From Flavobacterium circumlabens (GTDB taxonomy: Bacteria > Bacteroidota > Bacteroidia > Flavobacteriales > Flavobacteriaceae), in the NCBI RefSeq assembly GCF_004345565.1, contig NZ_SLWA01000006.1, positions 186,001 to 250,000 on the forward strand: a DNA stretch of 64,000 nt, given 5' to 3'. Shown here in pieces: positions 9,312 to 18,509 of this stretch. Position numbers and translations under genes: made by a program. Position 1 is the first letter of the stretch, and every line of letters starts with the position of its first letter. The notes under the pieces are model-generated. The model saw only the letters and a list, made by a program, of their open reading frames with translations. It made no database searches and was not told the origin of the DNA.

Positions 9312-9441
9312 ACCAAAAAAATCATCCATCGGCCAACCAAAACGGAAGAAAAACAAACCTACAAGTAATTCAGCGATAAAAAGCAAAACTAAAATGCACT
9401 TAAATTACTTATATGGTAAAAAAGTTAATCCCATCGGCCAA
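9302..9441. repeat. Imperfect direct repeat copying the 3' end of the channel gene
   Basis: 9302-9336 and 9407-9441 are similar: both read TACTTATATG, then an A-rich stretch, then CCATCGGCCAA. The second copy includes the last codons and stop of the MscS-type gene; the first lies about 105 bases further downstream. This looks like a small old duplication. Confidence 0.55.
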
Positions 9442-10681
9442 TTTGAGAAGGTAATTCAAATATTTCAAGATCAAAATAAGCAACAGAAGCCATTACATGA
9501 TCAAAAATATCAGCCATGATATATTCGTAATTTGCCCAGCGTTTATCACTCGAAAAAGCATAAATTTCCAAAGGAACGCCATGAGCAGTTGATTGTAATT
9601 GACGGCACATGATGTGCATATCTTTATTTAATCCGGGATGCGTCACTAAATATTGAATAATATATTTTCGAAACAAGCCCAGATTAGTCATATTTCGACC
9701 ATTTAACGCCAGCGTTTTATCAACTCCGCGCAGCTCGTTGTATTTTTCAATTTCAGCCTGTCTGGTTTCTATGTAGGAACTGATAAGCTGGACTTTTTTC
9801 ATCTGACTCAGATCTTCATCAGTCAAAAAACGGATACTGCTGCTTTTGATTAAAATGTGTCTCTTAATACGGCGTCCATCCGATTTTTGCATGCCGCGCC
9901 AGTTCTGAAAAGAATCCGAACTCAAAGCATAAGTTGGAATAGTTGTAATTGTATTATCAAAATTTCGGACTTTTACCGTCGTAAGGTTAATTTCGATCAC
10001 ATCTCCGTCGGCACCAAATTTATCCATTGTAATCCAGTCACCAATTCGAACCATATCATTTATGGCAACCTGAACGCTTGACACAAATCCAAGGATCGTA
10101 TCCCTGAAAATCAGGATGATAATCGCGGAAAGTGTTCCTAAAATAGTTAAAAGTTCGCCCTGTTTGATGCCGAACAATTTCGAAATGATAATAGCAACTC
10201 CAAATATCCAAAGGATAATCATAATTACCTGAACAAAACTATCAATAGGTTTGTCGCTGTATTCCGGTTTTTGTTTTAAATAATCGCGTAAGGAATTAAA
10301 AATCGTACGAACGATCCATAATCCAAGCATAACGATATACACCCCAACTATTTTTCCGAAAATCAATTCCCAGTATTCGTATTTGTCTAAAATAACCGGA
10401 ACCGCTTTATAAATAAAGAAAAACGGAATCAGATAAGCGGTATATCTGGTAGTTTTATTCTGAATTAGGTAATCGTCAAATTTTGTTTTGGTGCGTTGTG
10501 CAAAAACAGCCGTTAGCGTCACCAGCACAAATTTGGCTGCATAATAGATAATATAGGCCAGAGCCACTAAAATAATGATATTAAAAATCAGGCTGATATA
10601 AGACGCAAAGTTGCGGCTCATGCCCCAATCCCTAAAAATCGGATACAAAAAGTTAAATATTTTATCCAAAAGCTTATGCAT
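9425..10681 (-). CDS. MscS-family mechanosensitive channel
   Basis: The 418-residue protein has several N-terminal membrane spans (for example about residues 30-58, 78-95, 105-125 and 150-170), then the pore-lining helix and MscS beta domain from about 175: IIILIFRDTILGFVSSVQVAINDMVRIGDWIT. A long cytoplasmic C-terminal domain follows, as in YbdG-like members. It would release solutes across the inner membrane on osmotic downshock. Its start codon overlaps the end of the DUF3817 gene by 8 bases, so the two are probably translated from one mRNA. Confidence 0.88.
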   Translation of the reverse strand: MHKLLDKIFNFLYPIFRDWGMSRNFASYISLIFNIIILVALAYIIYYAAKFVLVTLTAVFAQRTKTKFDDYLIQNKTTRYTAYLIPFFFIYKAVPVILDKYEYWELIFGKIVGVYIVMLGLWIVRTIFNSLRDYLKQKPEYSDKPIDSFVQVIMIILWIFGVAIIISKLFGIKQGELLTILGTLSAIIILIFRDTILGFVSSVQVAINDMVRIGDWITMDKFGADGDVIEINLTTVKVRNFDNTITTIPTYALSSDSFQNWRGMQKSDGRRIKRHILIKSSSIRFLTDEDLSQMKKVQLISSYIETRQAEIEKYNELRGVDKTLALNGRNMTNLGLFRKYIIQYLVTHPGLNKDMHIMCRQLQSTAHGVPLEIYAFSSDKRWANYEYIMADIFDHVMASVAYFDLEIFELPSQIGRWD

Positions 10682-10961
10682 TATTCTCTAAATATTTTTT
10701 CTCGATATAAAAAGTTCCAAACGGAATAAGAGAAGCAATTAAAATGATTCCAAAAGTTTTTAAATCCCAGTTTTGAGATTTTTTCAGTAAAAACGCCAAT
10801 ACAATGTAACCAATAAACAATACTCCGTGCGTCATTCCTAACGGACGTAATATAGTATGATAAAGTTCTGGATTGTTGGTTTTGATAATAAGCATATTAG
10901 CAAATAAAACTAAATAGGAGATTCCTTCTAAAATTGCCGTAACTTTAAAAATCTTGAGCAT
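10674..10961 (-). CDS. DUF3817 membrane protein
   Basis: Starting at the ATG at 10961 gives MLKIFKVTAILEGISYLVL, the usual family start; the longer frame upstream has no family match, so it was not used. The 95-residue protein has three likely membrane spans, with the conserved GISYL, the PLGMTHG segment (about residues 41-47) and an IPFGTFYIEKK end, all typical of DUF3817. Function unknown. It overlaps the following MscS gene by 8 bases. Confidence 0.82.
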   Translation of the reverse strand: MLKIFKVTAILEGISYLVLFANMLIIKTNNPELYHTILRPLGMTHGVLFIGYIVLAFLLKKSQNWDLKTFGIILIASLIPFGTFYIEKKYLENNA

Positions 10962-11038
10962 GTATTTATTTTTTGAGTTTATACAGGCAAAATTAAGTAT
11001 TATCGATGGCATTTTAAGTATGAATGCCAAAAGTAATT

Positions 11039-11046
11039 TACTTTTG
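11039..11046 (+). promoter_or_regulatory. Candidate -7 box for the DUF6155 gene
   Basis: TACTTTTG fits TAnnTTTG and ends 18 bases before the ATG at 11065. No good -33 element. Confidence 0.4.
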
Positions 11047-11064
11047 TAATCTTAAACTTTGATA

Positions 11065-11595
11065 ATGAGTAAGCGCGATTTAAAAAAATATTTAGGCGAA
11101 TTAAATAAAGAACAGCTCGAAGAGCAAATTATCGAATTGTACGAAAAGTTTAGTCCGGTAAAAGTCTACTATGATTTTGCTTTTAACCCGAAAGAAGATA
11201 AACTTTTACAGGAATGCAAGGTCAAAATCTCACATGAATACTTCCCTATTAAAAAGCCCAACGCAAAATGGCGTCCGAAAGCAAAAATGCGCCGTTCTGT
11301 AGCGCAAAAATATATCAAGCATTTTATTTCACTTGGAGTGGATCCTTTTGTGATTGCCGACGTAATGTTGTTTAACATTGAAATTGCCCAAACTTTTTCC
11401 TCCCAAAACTTTATAAAGCAGGAATTATTCTACAAAAGCATGCTCAATTCCTTTGAGCAGGTGGTGAATTTTACAATTTCGAACGGAATTTTGAATGATT
11501 TTAAGGACCGAATAATTGCTGTCGAACAAGAAACAATTCAACAAAAATGGAAAAACAAGTATGATTTTGAGACAATTTTAGAGAAAATCGACTAA
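11065..11595 (+). CDS. DUF6155-like cytoplasmic protein
   Basis: The ATG at 11065 begins MSKRDLKKYLGELNKEQLEE; an upstream TTG at 11059 is a less likely start. The 176-residue protein is soluble and highly charged, with a conserved-looking KVYYDFAFNPKEDKLL (about residues 32-47) and KAKMRRSVAQKYIKHF. It resembles the family named DUF6155 in Bacteroidetes; no enzymatic motif is visible. Function unknown. Confidence 0.75.
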   Translation: MSKRDLKKYLGELNKEQLEEQIIELYEKFSPVKVYYDFAFNPKEDKLLQECKVKISHEYFPIKKPNAKWRPKAKMRRSVAQKYIKHFISLGVDPFVIADVMLFNIEIAQTFSSQNFIKQELFYKSMLNSFEQVVNFTISNGILNDFKDRIIAVEQETIQQKWKNKYDFETILEKID

Positions 11596-11678
11596 TAAAA
11601 ACACTTCCCATAAAAAATCTTATTAAAAAGAATCATTTATTTTAGGTTAAAATAAGATGAATAACTGTTTTTTAGGTG

Positions 11679-11686
11679 TACTTTTG
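11679..11686 (+). promoter_or_regulatory. Candidate -7 box for the DEAH helicase gene
   Basis: TACTTTTG fits TAnnTTTG and ends 20 bases before the ATG at 11707. Confidence 0.4.
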
Positions 11687-11706
11687 CAAAAATCCAAAAA
11701 TTTACA

Positions 11707-13245
11707 ATGTCTCAAAACACTTTAGAAATAGAAAGAGAAGAGAAAAAAGAACTTTATGCATACCAAAAAGGCGATATTGACGCCATTTTTGATCGTTTAG
11801 ACAATGCTCCTGCTCAACATCATTTATTGTATCAACTACCAACCGGTGGAGGAAAAACAGTTATTTTCTCTGAAATCGTTCGTCGTTATTTAGCCAATAA
11901 TGACAAAAAAGTAGTGGTTTTAACGCATCGTATCGAACTTTGCAAACAGACCTCAAAAATGCTGAAAGGCTTTGGTGTTTCTAATAAAATAATCAATAGT
12001 AAAGTAAAAGAATTACCGGATCAAAACGAATTTTCCTGTTTTGTAGCGATGGTTGAGACTTTAAAAAACCGTATCAATGATGAAAAATTACATCTGGATA
12101 ATATCGGTTTGGTTATTATTGATGAGGCGCATTACAATTCATTCCGTAAATTATTAAACTCATTCAAAAATGCTTTTATTCTTGGAGTAACTGCAACACC
12201 TTTGAGTTCGAATATAAAATTACCAATGCACCAAAGTTATGACGAACTTATTGTAGGTGATACCATTAGTTCATTGATTGACAAAGGTTTTTTGGCGCGT
12301 GCTACAACCTATAGTTATGATGTGGGTCTGACCTCTCTAAAAGTGGGTATTAATGGGGATTATACCGTAAAATCATCAGACGATTTATATACTAATACGA
12401 TTATGCAGGAAAAACTTTTGCATGCTTATACAGAGCGTTCATTAGGTAAAAAGACCCTGATTTTCAACAATGGTATTCATACCTCATTATATGTATATGA
12501 AACTTTCAGGGAAGCCGGTTACGATATCAGACACCTGGATAACACCAGCAGTGCCGAAGAACGTAAGGATATTTTGCAATGGTTCAAAAAAACTCCGGAT
12601 GCGATCTTAACTTCGGTTGGAATTTTAACTACTGGTTTTGATGAGCCTACTGTTGAGACTATTATCCTAAACAGAGCTACAAAATCTTTAACTTTATACT
12701 ACCAGATGATTGGTCGCGGATCTCGTAAATTACCAGGTAAGGACGAGTTTACAGTGATTGATTTAGGTAATAATGCAGCACGTTTTGGTTTATGGAGCGA
12801 GCCTGTTAACTGGCAGCATATTTTTAAATCACCTGAGTTTTATTTAGAAAATCTTCGTGATGATACCGAAATTGAATTGTATTTCAAATACAGTATGCCT
12901 CCGGAATTACGTGCAAAATTCAGTAAAACTGCAGATGTTACTTTTGATGTTGATGAAGAACATAAACTTATCATCAAACAAAATTTACGTTCTAAAGTTG
13001 TATTAGACAAATCATTAGAGCAACATGCAGCAATGTGTGTAGATAATACTGAAACTTTGCAAGAAGCCAAATCTCTTGGAAAAGAATTAGATGACGATAT
13101 AGAATGCCGTATTAAACGTTATGCAAAATGTTTGAGCCAATGCAGTAAAAATTACCGCGAATGGCTGGTTGACGATTATAAATTAAAGATGGTCTTGTTA
13201 ATCGGTAAAAAATACCGTGAAAAAATCATGAACGAGCCGGATTGA
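11707..13245 (+). CDS. SF2 DEAD/DEAH-box helicase
   Basis: A 512-residue superfamily 2 helicase. Motif I is LPTGGGKTVIF (about residues 45-55), motif II IDEAH (about 138-142), motif III-like VTATP (about 159-163), and motif VI YQMIGRGSRK (about 335-344). The pattern fits the SSL2/RAD25-like or type III restriction-helicase group rather than an RNA DEAD-box protein. No nuclease domain is attached, and the last ~100 residues are unassigned. ATP-driven strand separation is expected; the substrate is unknown. A DEAD-box helicase gene follows on the same strand 108 bases on. Confidence 0.87.
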   Translation: MSQNTLEIEREEKKELYAYQKGDIDAIFDRLDNAPAQHHLLYQLPTGGGKTVIFSEIVRRYLANNDKKVVVLTHRIELCKQTSKMLKGFGVSNKIINSKVKELPDQNEFSCFVAMVETLKNRINDEKLHLDNIGLVIIDEAHYNSFRKLLNSFKNAFILGVTATPLSSNIKLPMHQSYDELIVGDTISSLIDKGFLARATTYSYDVGLTSLKVGINGDYTVKSSDDLYTNTIMQEKLLHAYTERSLGKKTLIFNNGIHTSLYVYETFREAGYDIRHLDNTSSAEERKDILQWFKKTPDAILTSVGILTTGFDEPTVETIILNRATKSLTLYYQMIGRGSRKLPGKDEFTVIDLGNNAARFGLWSEPVNWQHIFKSPEFYLENLRDDTEIELYFKYSMPPELRAKFSKTADVTFDVDEEHKLIIKQNLRSKVVLDKSLEQHAAMCVDNTETLQEAKSLGKELDDDIECRIKRYAKCLSQCSKNYREWLVDDYKLKMVLLIGKKYREKIMNEPD

Positions 13246-13264
13246 TCCCGGAAAGATTAAAAAA

Positions 13265-13328
13265 GTTTCAGGTTTCATGTTTCAGGTTATTGGAATCTAC
13301 ATCTAACTTGAAACATCACACCTGAAAC
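13265..13328. repeat. Imperfect inverted repeat between two helicase genes
   Basis: Arms at 13265-13288 and 13305-13328 pair at about 20 of 24 positions and are built from the word GTTTCAGG/CCTGAAAC. The same word fills the spacer at 33,890-33,955. Confidence 0.55.
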
Positions 13329-13353
13329 AAAAAAATAATAACAAAAACAAAAA

Positions 13354-14688
13354 ATGTCTAAACCATTCTCAGCATTAGGAATTTCAGCACCCATTTTAAA
13401 AGCGTTAAGCGAATTAAAAATTGTTGAGCCAACAGAAATTCAGCAAAAAACAATTCCGCTTCTTTTAACTGAGACTCATGACTTAGTAGGTTTAGCCAAA
13501 ACCGGAACAGGTAAAACAGCTGCTTTTGGATTGCCTTTATTGCAATTAATAAATACAGAATCACCAATTGTTCAGGCCATTATACTGGTTCCAACCAGAG
13601 AACTTGGACAACAGATTTTTAGAAATTTAGAAGATTTCGGAAAACACATTCCAAATATTGCTATCGCTTCAACTTGTGGTGGAATCCCAATAAAACCACA
13701 AATAGAGCGTTTGACACAGCCAACACATATTGTAGTAGCCACTCCGGGACGTTTAATCGACTTGATTCAGCGTAAAGCGATTGACTTAAAACAAACCCAA
13801 TATTTAGTTTTAGACGAAGCCGATGAAATGGTTTCAATCCTAAAAGAAAGTTTAGACGAAATTGTTGCTGAACTTCCTAAAAAACACCGCACCCTGTTAT
13901 TCTCAGCTACTTTACCGGGAACAATCAAGCAGTTGATTCAGAATTACCTGAATAAAAATGTAGTTCAGGTTAGTGCCGATATGGAAACTGTAGGTAACCA
14001 GGGTATTGACCATGAATATATTATTGTTGACCCAATCGAAAAACTGGATGTTTTAATGCATTTCCTAAATTCAAAAGAAGGCCAACGCGGAATTATATTC
14101 TGTAAAACCAAAGCTGCGGTCAATAAATTAGCTAAAAATTTGGCTATTAATCGTTTTTCATCAGGAGCACTTCATGGAAGTCTATCGCAGGGAATTCGTG
14201 ACAGAATCATGGAACAATTTCGTGAAGGGCACATTAATATTCTGGTTGCCACAGATTTGGCCGCAAGAGGAATTGATGTAAAAGAAATTGCTTATGTTGT
14301 CAATTATCATTTACCGGATACGTATGAAAATTATGTGCACCGTAGCGGAAGAACGGCCAGAGCAGGAGCAAAGGGACTTTCATTAACGGTTTTGCAAGAG
14401 GAAGAAGCAATTGAAATTCCGGAATTCGAAAAAGAATTAGGGATTAAATTCACTCAGTTTCAGAAACCTTCCGTAGTAAGTTTAGAAGAGAATAATACCC
14501 TGTTATGGGCGAAACAAATTTTCAAAACAAAACCCAATCAGGAGATTTCTACTGATTTAAAAACAAAAGTAAAAACTGTTTTTCATCACTTAACAAAAGA
14601 CGAACTGATCGAAAAATTGTTAGCGAATTATGTTTTACAAAACAAAATCGATGTAGTAGAAAAACCTGTTAAAAAATTCAAAAAGTAA
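13354..14688 (+). CDS. DEAD-box RNA helicase
   Basis: The 444-residue protein shows the full DEAD-box set: Q motif (FSALGISAPILKALSE with PTEIQQKTIP), motif I AKTGTGKTAA (about residues 48-57), Ia PTRELGQQ, Ib TPGR, motif II DEAD (about 153-156), III SAT (about 184-186), V RGID and VI HRSGRTARAG (about 329-338). The C-terminal ~80 residues form a short basic tail ending KPVKKFKK, which may bind RNA. Likely roles are ribosome assembly or RNA turnover, as for RhlE/CsdA-type proteins. Confidence 0.92.
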   Translation: MSKPFSALGISAPILKALSELKIVEPTEIQQKTIPLLLTETHDLVGLAKTGTGKTAAFGLPLLQLINTESPIVQAIILVPTRELGQQIFRNLEDFGKHIPNIAIASTCGGIPIKPQIERLTQPTHIVVATPGRLIDLIQRKAIDLKQTQYLVLDEADEMVSILKESLDEIVAELPKKHRTLLFSATLPGTIKQLIQNYLNKNVVQVSADMETVGNQGIDHEYIIVDPIEKLDVLMHFLNSKEGQRGIIFCKTKAAVNKLAKNLAINRFSSGALHGSLSQGIRDRIMEQFREGHINILVATDLAARGIDVKEIAYVVNYHLPDTYENYVHRSGRTARAGAKGLSLTVLQEEEAIEIPEFEKELGIKFTQFQKPSVVSLEENNTLLWAKQIFKTKPNQEISTDLKTKVKTVFHHLTKDELIEKLLANYVLQNKIDVVEKPVKKFKK

Positions 14689-14773
14689 GTTCTAATGACT
14701 TTGTAACTGTTAATTTATGTTGTACTTTTAAGGTGATTTAAAAGAAAATAATCTTATTCGTAAAACAATATAT

Positions 14774-16033
14774 ATGAAAATAGTCATTATTGGAGGTGGT
14801 TTTGCAGGTCTGAATCTCGCGAAAGAACTGGTTAATCAGCCTCAGATACAAGTAACGCTTGTTGACAAGAACAATTATAATTTTTTCCCACCACTTATAT
14901 ATCAGGTTGCCACTGCTTTTTTAGAGCCATCAAGTATCAGTTATCCTTTTAGGAAATTTTTTGCCGGAAAAAAGAATCTTCAATTTCGTCTTGGGGAATT
15001 ACTTTCTGTAGTTCCTGCCGAAAATAAAGTTATTCTTAGTAACGGTGAGCTGACCTACGATTATCTTGTTTTTGCCACAGGTGCTGAAACAAGCTATTTT
15101 GGAATGGAAAACGTAATGAAAAACGCTATTCCGATGAAAACCTTAAATGATGCCATCGAAATGCGTAACACATTGCTTAAAAACCTTGAAAAAGCAGCAA
15201 TCACCAAAGATATCCGCAAACGCCGCAAATTATTGACGATTGTTGTGGCTGGTGGCGGACCTACAGGAGTAGAGGTTTCCGGAATGTTTGCCGAAATGCG
15301 AAAAAACATTCTGTTAAAAGAATATCCGGAGCTGGAAACATCGGCGAGTAATGTGTATTTAGTCGATGGAGGAGATGCTTTACTGTCACCAATGAGCGAA
15401 GCTTCCCAAAAAGATACCTTAGAAGCACTCACCAATTTGGGTGTTGTTGTTAAATTACACAGCCGTGTTACAGATTATGTCGATGATACTGTATATTTCG
15501 AAAATGGCGAAACCATCAAAACCAAAAACTTAATCTGGGCTGCAGGAGTTTCTGCTAAAATTTTCGAAGGAATTCCAAAAGAAAGTTATGGTCGCGGTCG
15601 TCGTATGGCAACCGATCAGTATAATAAAGTGAACGGACTTGAAAATATCTATGCGATTGGCGATACGGCAATTTTAGCCGGAGACGCAAAATTTCCAGAC
15701 GGACACCCGCAAGTCGCACAAGTTGCGATTCAGCAAGGATTAAATTTAGCCAAAAACTTTAAAGCAATTATCAAAAGCAAGCCTCTTAAGCCCTTTGCTT
15801 ATAATGATAAAGGTTCGATGGCAATTATAGGAAAAAATAAAGCCGTGGTAGATTTACCTAGTCCAAAATGGCATTTCAAAGGGTTCTTTGCCTGGATTAT
15901 ATGGTTGTTTATTCACCTGATTTCCTTAATAACATACAGAAACAGATTAAATACTTTCTGGAATTGGATGGTAGCGTATTTTGCCAGTGATCAGTCGCTT
16001 AGAATGATTATCAGACCGGATAAGAGAAGCTGA
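14774..16033 (+). CDS. ndh: Type II NADH dehydrogenase (NDH-2)
   Basis: The 419-residue flavoprotein has an N-terminal FAD-binding Rossmann motif (VIIGGGFAGLNLAKEL, residues 3-18) and a second dinucleotide motif for NADH (VVAGGGPTGVEVSGMFAE, about 157-174). IYAIGDTA (about 294-301) closes the FAD site. The C-terminal hydrophobic helix FFAWIIWLFIHLISLI (about 375-390) is the membrane anchor typical of NDH-2. It would pass electrons from NADH to menaquinone at the inner membrane without pumping protons. The symbol is by family only. Confidence 0.9.
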   Translation: MKIVIIGGGFAGLNLAKELVNQPQIQVTLVDKNNYNFFPPLIYQVATAFLEPSSISYPFRKFFAGKKNLQFRLGELLSVVPAENKVILSNGELTYDYLVFATGAETSYFGMENVMKNAIPMKTLNDAIEMRNTLLKNLEKAAITKDIRKRRKLLTIVVAGGGPTGVEVSGMFAEMRKNILLKEYPELETSASNVYLVDGGDALLSPMSEASQKDTLEALTNLGVVVKLHSRVTDYVDDTVYFENGETIKTKNLIWAAGVSAKIFEGIPKESYGRGRRMATDQYNKVNGLENIYAIGDTAILAGDAKFPDGHPQVAQVAIQQGLNLAKNFKAIIKSKPLKPFAYNDKGSMAIIGKNKAVVDLPSPKWHFKGFFAWIIWLFIHLISLITYRNRLNTFWNWMVAYFASDQSLRMIIRPDKRS

Positions 16034-16074
16034 AAAAAGGTGAATTTCAATCTTTTTAAATTCCAAATTCCAAT

Positions 16075-16109
16075 AAAAAAGCCAGAATTTATTAAATTCT
16101 GGCTTTTTT
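16075..16109. terminator. Bidirectional terminator
   Basis: Perfect arms (16075-16090 and 16094-16109) carrying GCCAGAATTT with flanking A and T runs, between the convergent ndh gene and the transporter pseudogene; it can serve both strands. Confidence 0.85.
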
Positions 16110-16174
16110 ATGCTTTTCAAATTTCGTAACACGTTTGAAATTTGGAATTAAAAAAAATTAAAAATTATTGTCCT

Positions 16175-17264
16175 TTAATGCCCAATTACAGCGTCATCTC
16201 CTGCTGCTACTTCGACTTTTTGTGTGATAAAGCGTTTACCAACATTCAAAACAATAAAAGCAATAATAGTAGTTGCGGTCATAATAACAACCATAGGCGC
16301 TACCGAATCTTTTACAAAAATTCCGACAGCAAACGAAGCTAAAGCCCCAAGCCCTAACTGAATAGCGCCCATTAAAGCGGAAGCACTTCCGGCATTTTTA
16401 GCGAAAGGAGCCATTGTAAGTCCGGCAGTATTCGGGTTTGATATTCCCAAACAAGCCAAAAACAAAAATAGCATTCCAATAGTTTCATATAACCCTAATA
16501 AATTATTTAAGGAAAGAATCAGGAAAATGATCGTTATAACAGATTGTACAATTAAAGCACTGAAAATCATCTGTTCACTCGAAAATTTCTTTAAAAGAAG
16601 TGAGTTTAACTGGCTTGAGCCAATAAAACTGATTGACATGAATGCAAAAATCCAGCCGTACGTTTTAGCATCAACATAGTAAATATCCATAAATATAATG
16701 GGAGAAGCCGCTACGTACGTAAATAAGCCTGAAAAAGCAATTCCCGATCCCCATGAACATGAGGATTAAAAAAACCATATGCCAGCCATAATCCTCGGTT
16801 ACATACCCACCAATGGTTGGTGCCAGCATTGGTGATAGTCCTAGAAAAAGCATCAATAAAGAAAATACTTTCGGAATGTCCTTTACAGGAAACAAATCCC
16901 TGACCATTGCTACAGAAGCTACTGTCGCAGCACAGCTTCCAACAGCCTGAACAAAACGCAAAAGTATAAAAGAATCAATATTAGTTACGTAAACACATCC
17001 TAAAGACGCCAGTATATAAACCATTAAGCCTATAAACAATGGTTTTTTACGTCCGAAACGGTCTAATAAAGGTCCGTAAAGCAACTGTCCGGCAGAAATT
17101 CCAATAAAATAACTGGACAAACTCATGGAAACTTTGGCCACAGTGGTATTTAAATCTTTTGCAATACCAGAGAAACCGGGTAAATACATATCAATCGAAA
17201 AAGGACCAAGTGCTGTCAGAGAACCCAAAATAAGGATCAGCTTGATATATTTTTTTGTTGTCAT
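16175..17264 (-). pseudogene. Bcr/CflA-family drug efflux transporter, frameshifted
   Basis: Two overlapping frames together make one 12-span MFS exporter of the Bcr/CflA type. The first (from ATG 17264) has LGSLTALGPFSIDMYLPGF, the LLYGPLLDRFGRKKPL loop and ATVASVAMVRDLF. The second resumes with SPIIFMDIYYVDAKTYGW and runs to 16175. The shift lies at about 16739-16742, where one extra base (AATT in place of ATT) breaks a GIGIAF reading. The rest of the reading is intact, so this is either a recent loss or a sequencing error. If whole, it would be about 362 residues and export drugs by proton exchange. Confidence 0.8.
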
Positions 17265-17293
17265 TTTCTTAAAACTTTGCTTTTTATTTCGTG

Positions 17294-17301
17294 CAAAGAT
17301 A
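17294..17301 (-). promoter_or_regulatory. Candidate -7 box for the Bcr/CflA gene
   Basis: Minus strand TATCTTTG fits TAnnTTTG, 29 bases before the ATG. No -33 TTG. Confidence 0.4.
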
Positions 17302-17408
17302 AATATTTAGTACCTTGTTACATATAATAATTACATTTTACACAAAAAGTGGTTATTATGTAAGTTTTAGAAAATATTTTGAAACTTTAATCCTTAAAAT
17401 TAAAATTT

Positions 17409-17828
17409 ATGAAAAAATTCACTTTACTATTAGCTCTTATTTTTACAACAATTTCATTCGCACAATCCATTACCACAAAAATTGAAGATGCAAGTCCTGA
17501 TCAATATGTATTACTTGAAAAAGTAAACAAATATTACCCGGATATTACTTTAAACAAATCAGTGACCAATTTTTATGCTGATGGTAAAATAATTGACACA
17601 CAACAGGAATTTAATTTGACAACTTCAAAATTCTCAAGTTACAAATTAGGAATTGAGCCTGATAATAAAAAATTGTTATTTGAATATGTTTCTGATGAAA
17701 CTGGAAAAGTTTGGGGAGATGTTCAGATTTTTAAAGGAAATGCCTTAAGAACAACTTTCTCAGAGAAAAATAACGAAATCAATGTTTCTTTAAACGGAAA
17801 ATCAGTTTACCTGAAAAAAATTAAATAA
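17409..17828 (+). CDS. Small secreted protein of unknown function
   Basis: The 139-residue protein has a Sec signal peptide (MKKFTLLLALIFTTISFAQS, cut after SFA or AQS). The mature part is about 120 residues, polar, with beta-rich stretches (KSVYLKKIK end) and no Cys, so it is not a lipoprotein. No family is recognised. A strong terminator follows at once. Confidence 0.75.
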   Translation: MKKFTLLLALIFTTISFAQSITTKIEDASPDQYVLLEKVNKYYPDITLNKSVTNFYADGKIIDTQQEFNLTTSKFSSYKLGIEPDNKKLLFEYVSDETGKVWGDVQIFKGNALRTTFSEKNNEINVSLNGKSVYLKKIK

Positions 17829-17847
17829 AGATATTCTTGAAACATCT

Positions 17848-17877
17848 GAAAAGCATCACGAAAGTGATGCTTTTTTC
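17848..17877 (+). terminator. Rho-independent terminator
   Basis: AAGCATCAC and GTGATGCTT arms, GAAA-type loop, then a T run, 20 bases after the secreted-protein gene. Confidence 0.85.
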
Positions 17878-17919
17878 TTTTATATTTGAAATGCAATTAT
17901 TCTGAAAATTTTAATCGTT

Positions 17920-18084
17920 ATGAGAAAAATCATTTTGCTGCTTTTATTTATTTCTTTTTAAATATAGCGCAATCCAACAGTAAAATTTACGGAACCGCAG
18001 AAGTTACCAGTAAAAACGAAAAGCTAAATAGCGGAATTATGGAAGTTACCGGATATGTTTATGTTCTGGGAGAAAAAGCACAGA
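17920..18084 (+). pseudogene. Broken secreted-protein gene
   Basis: From the ATG at 17920 the frame reads MRKIILLLLFISF and hits TAA at 17959. In the next frame it continues LNIAQSNSKIYGTAEV and then TSKNEKLNSGIMEVTGYVYV, so one indel near the T run splits a normal signal peptide. The 3' end is also missing, because the sequence runs directly into the stop codon of the convergent XRE gene at 18085. A TATATTTG promoter box at 17881-17888 lies upstream. What the intact gene did is unknown. Confidence 0.6.
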
Positions 18085-18495
18085 TTATTTCTCCCGAATC
18101 AATTTCTCCAATCTGTCTATCATTTCCTTTTGCTGTTCAAGCATACGCTCGTAAAGCTCGACCATTTTATCTAAAGGATTGAAGGTAGGCTGGTTATTAA
18201 AAAAAGCTGGTTGTTGGCAATTATCAAAAGAGGCAGTGTTTGAGATTATATTTATCGCTTGTTCTTCATCAAAATTCTTTATAGCATCCGCAGGCACTTT
18301 AAGAATTTTAGCAACCTGGTCTAAAATATCATTTTCAATCAATTCTTTCTGCTCCAAAAGAGAAATTTTCTTCTGATTCCAGTCATCACCCAATTCATAG
18401 GCCAGGACTTCTTGTTTTATACCCAGCATTTCACAGAAACGCTTTATATTTCGACCTTGATGTATTTTCTTTTCCAGCATATTAGTATTTATCAT
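18085..18495 (-). CDS. XRE-family helix-turn-helix regulator
   Basis: The protein (about 136 residues from ATG 18495) has an N-terminal HTH: GRNIKRFCEMLGIKQEVLAYEL and then KKISLLEQ (about residues 13-47), as in XRE/Cro regulators. A C-terminal coiled coil follows (MVELYERMLEQQKEMIDRLE). A TATATTTG -7 box at 18502-18509 (minus) almost touches this start, so the ATG at 18480 could be the real one. It lies 387 bases outside the left end of the prophage and is probably a chromosomal gene, although a link to the element cannot be excluded. Confidence 0.85.
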   Translation of the reverse strand: MINTNMLEKKIHQGRNIKRFCEMLGIKQEVLAYELGDDWNQKKISLLEQKELIENDILDQVAKILKVPADAIKNFDEEQAINIISNTASFDNCQQPAFFNNQPTFNPLDKMVELYERMLEQQKEMIDRLEKLIREK

Positions 18496-18509
18496 AAATG
18501 TCAAATATA

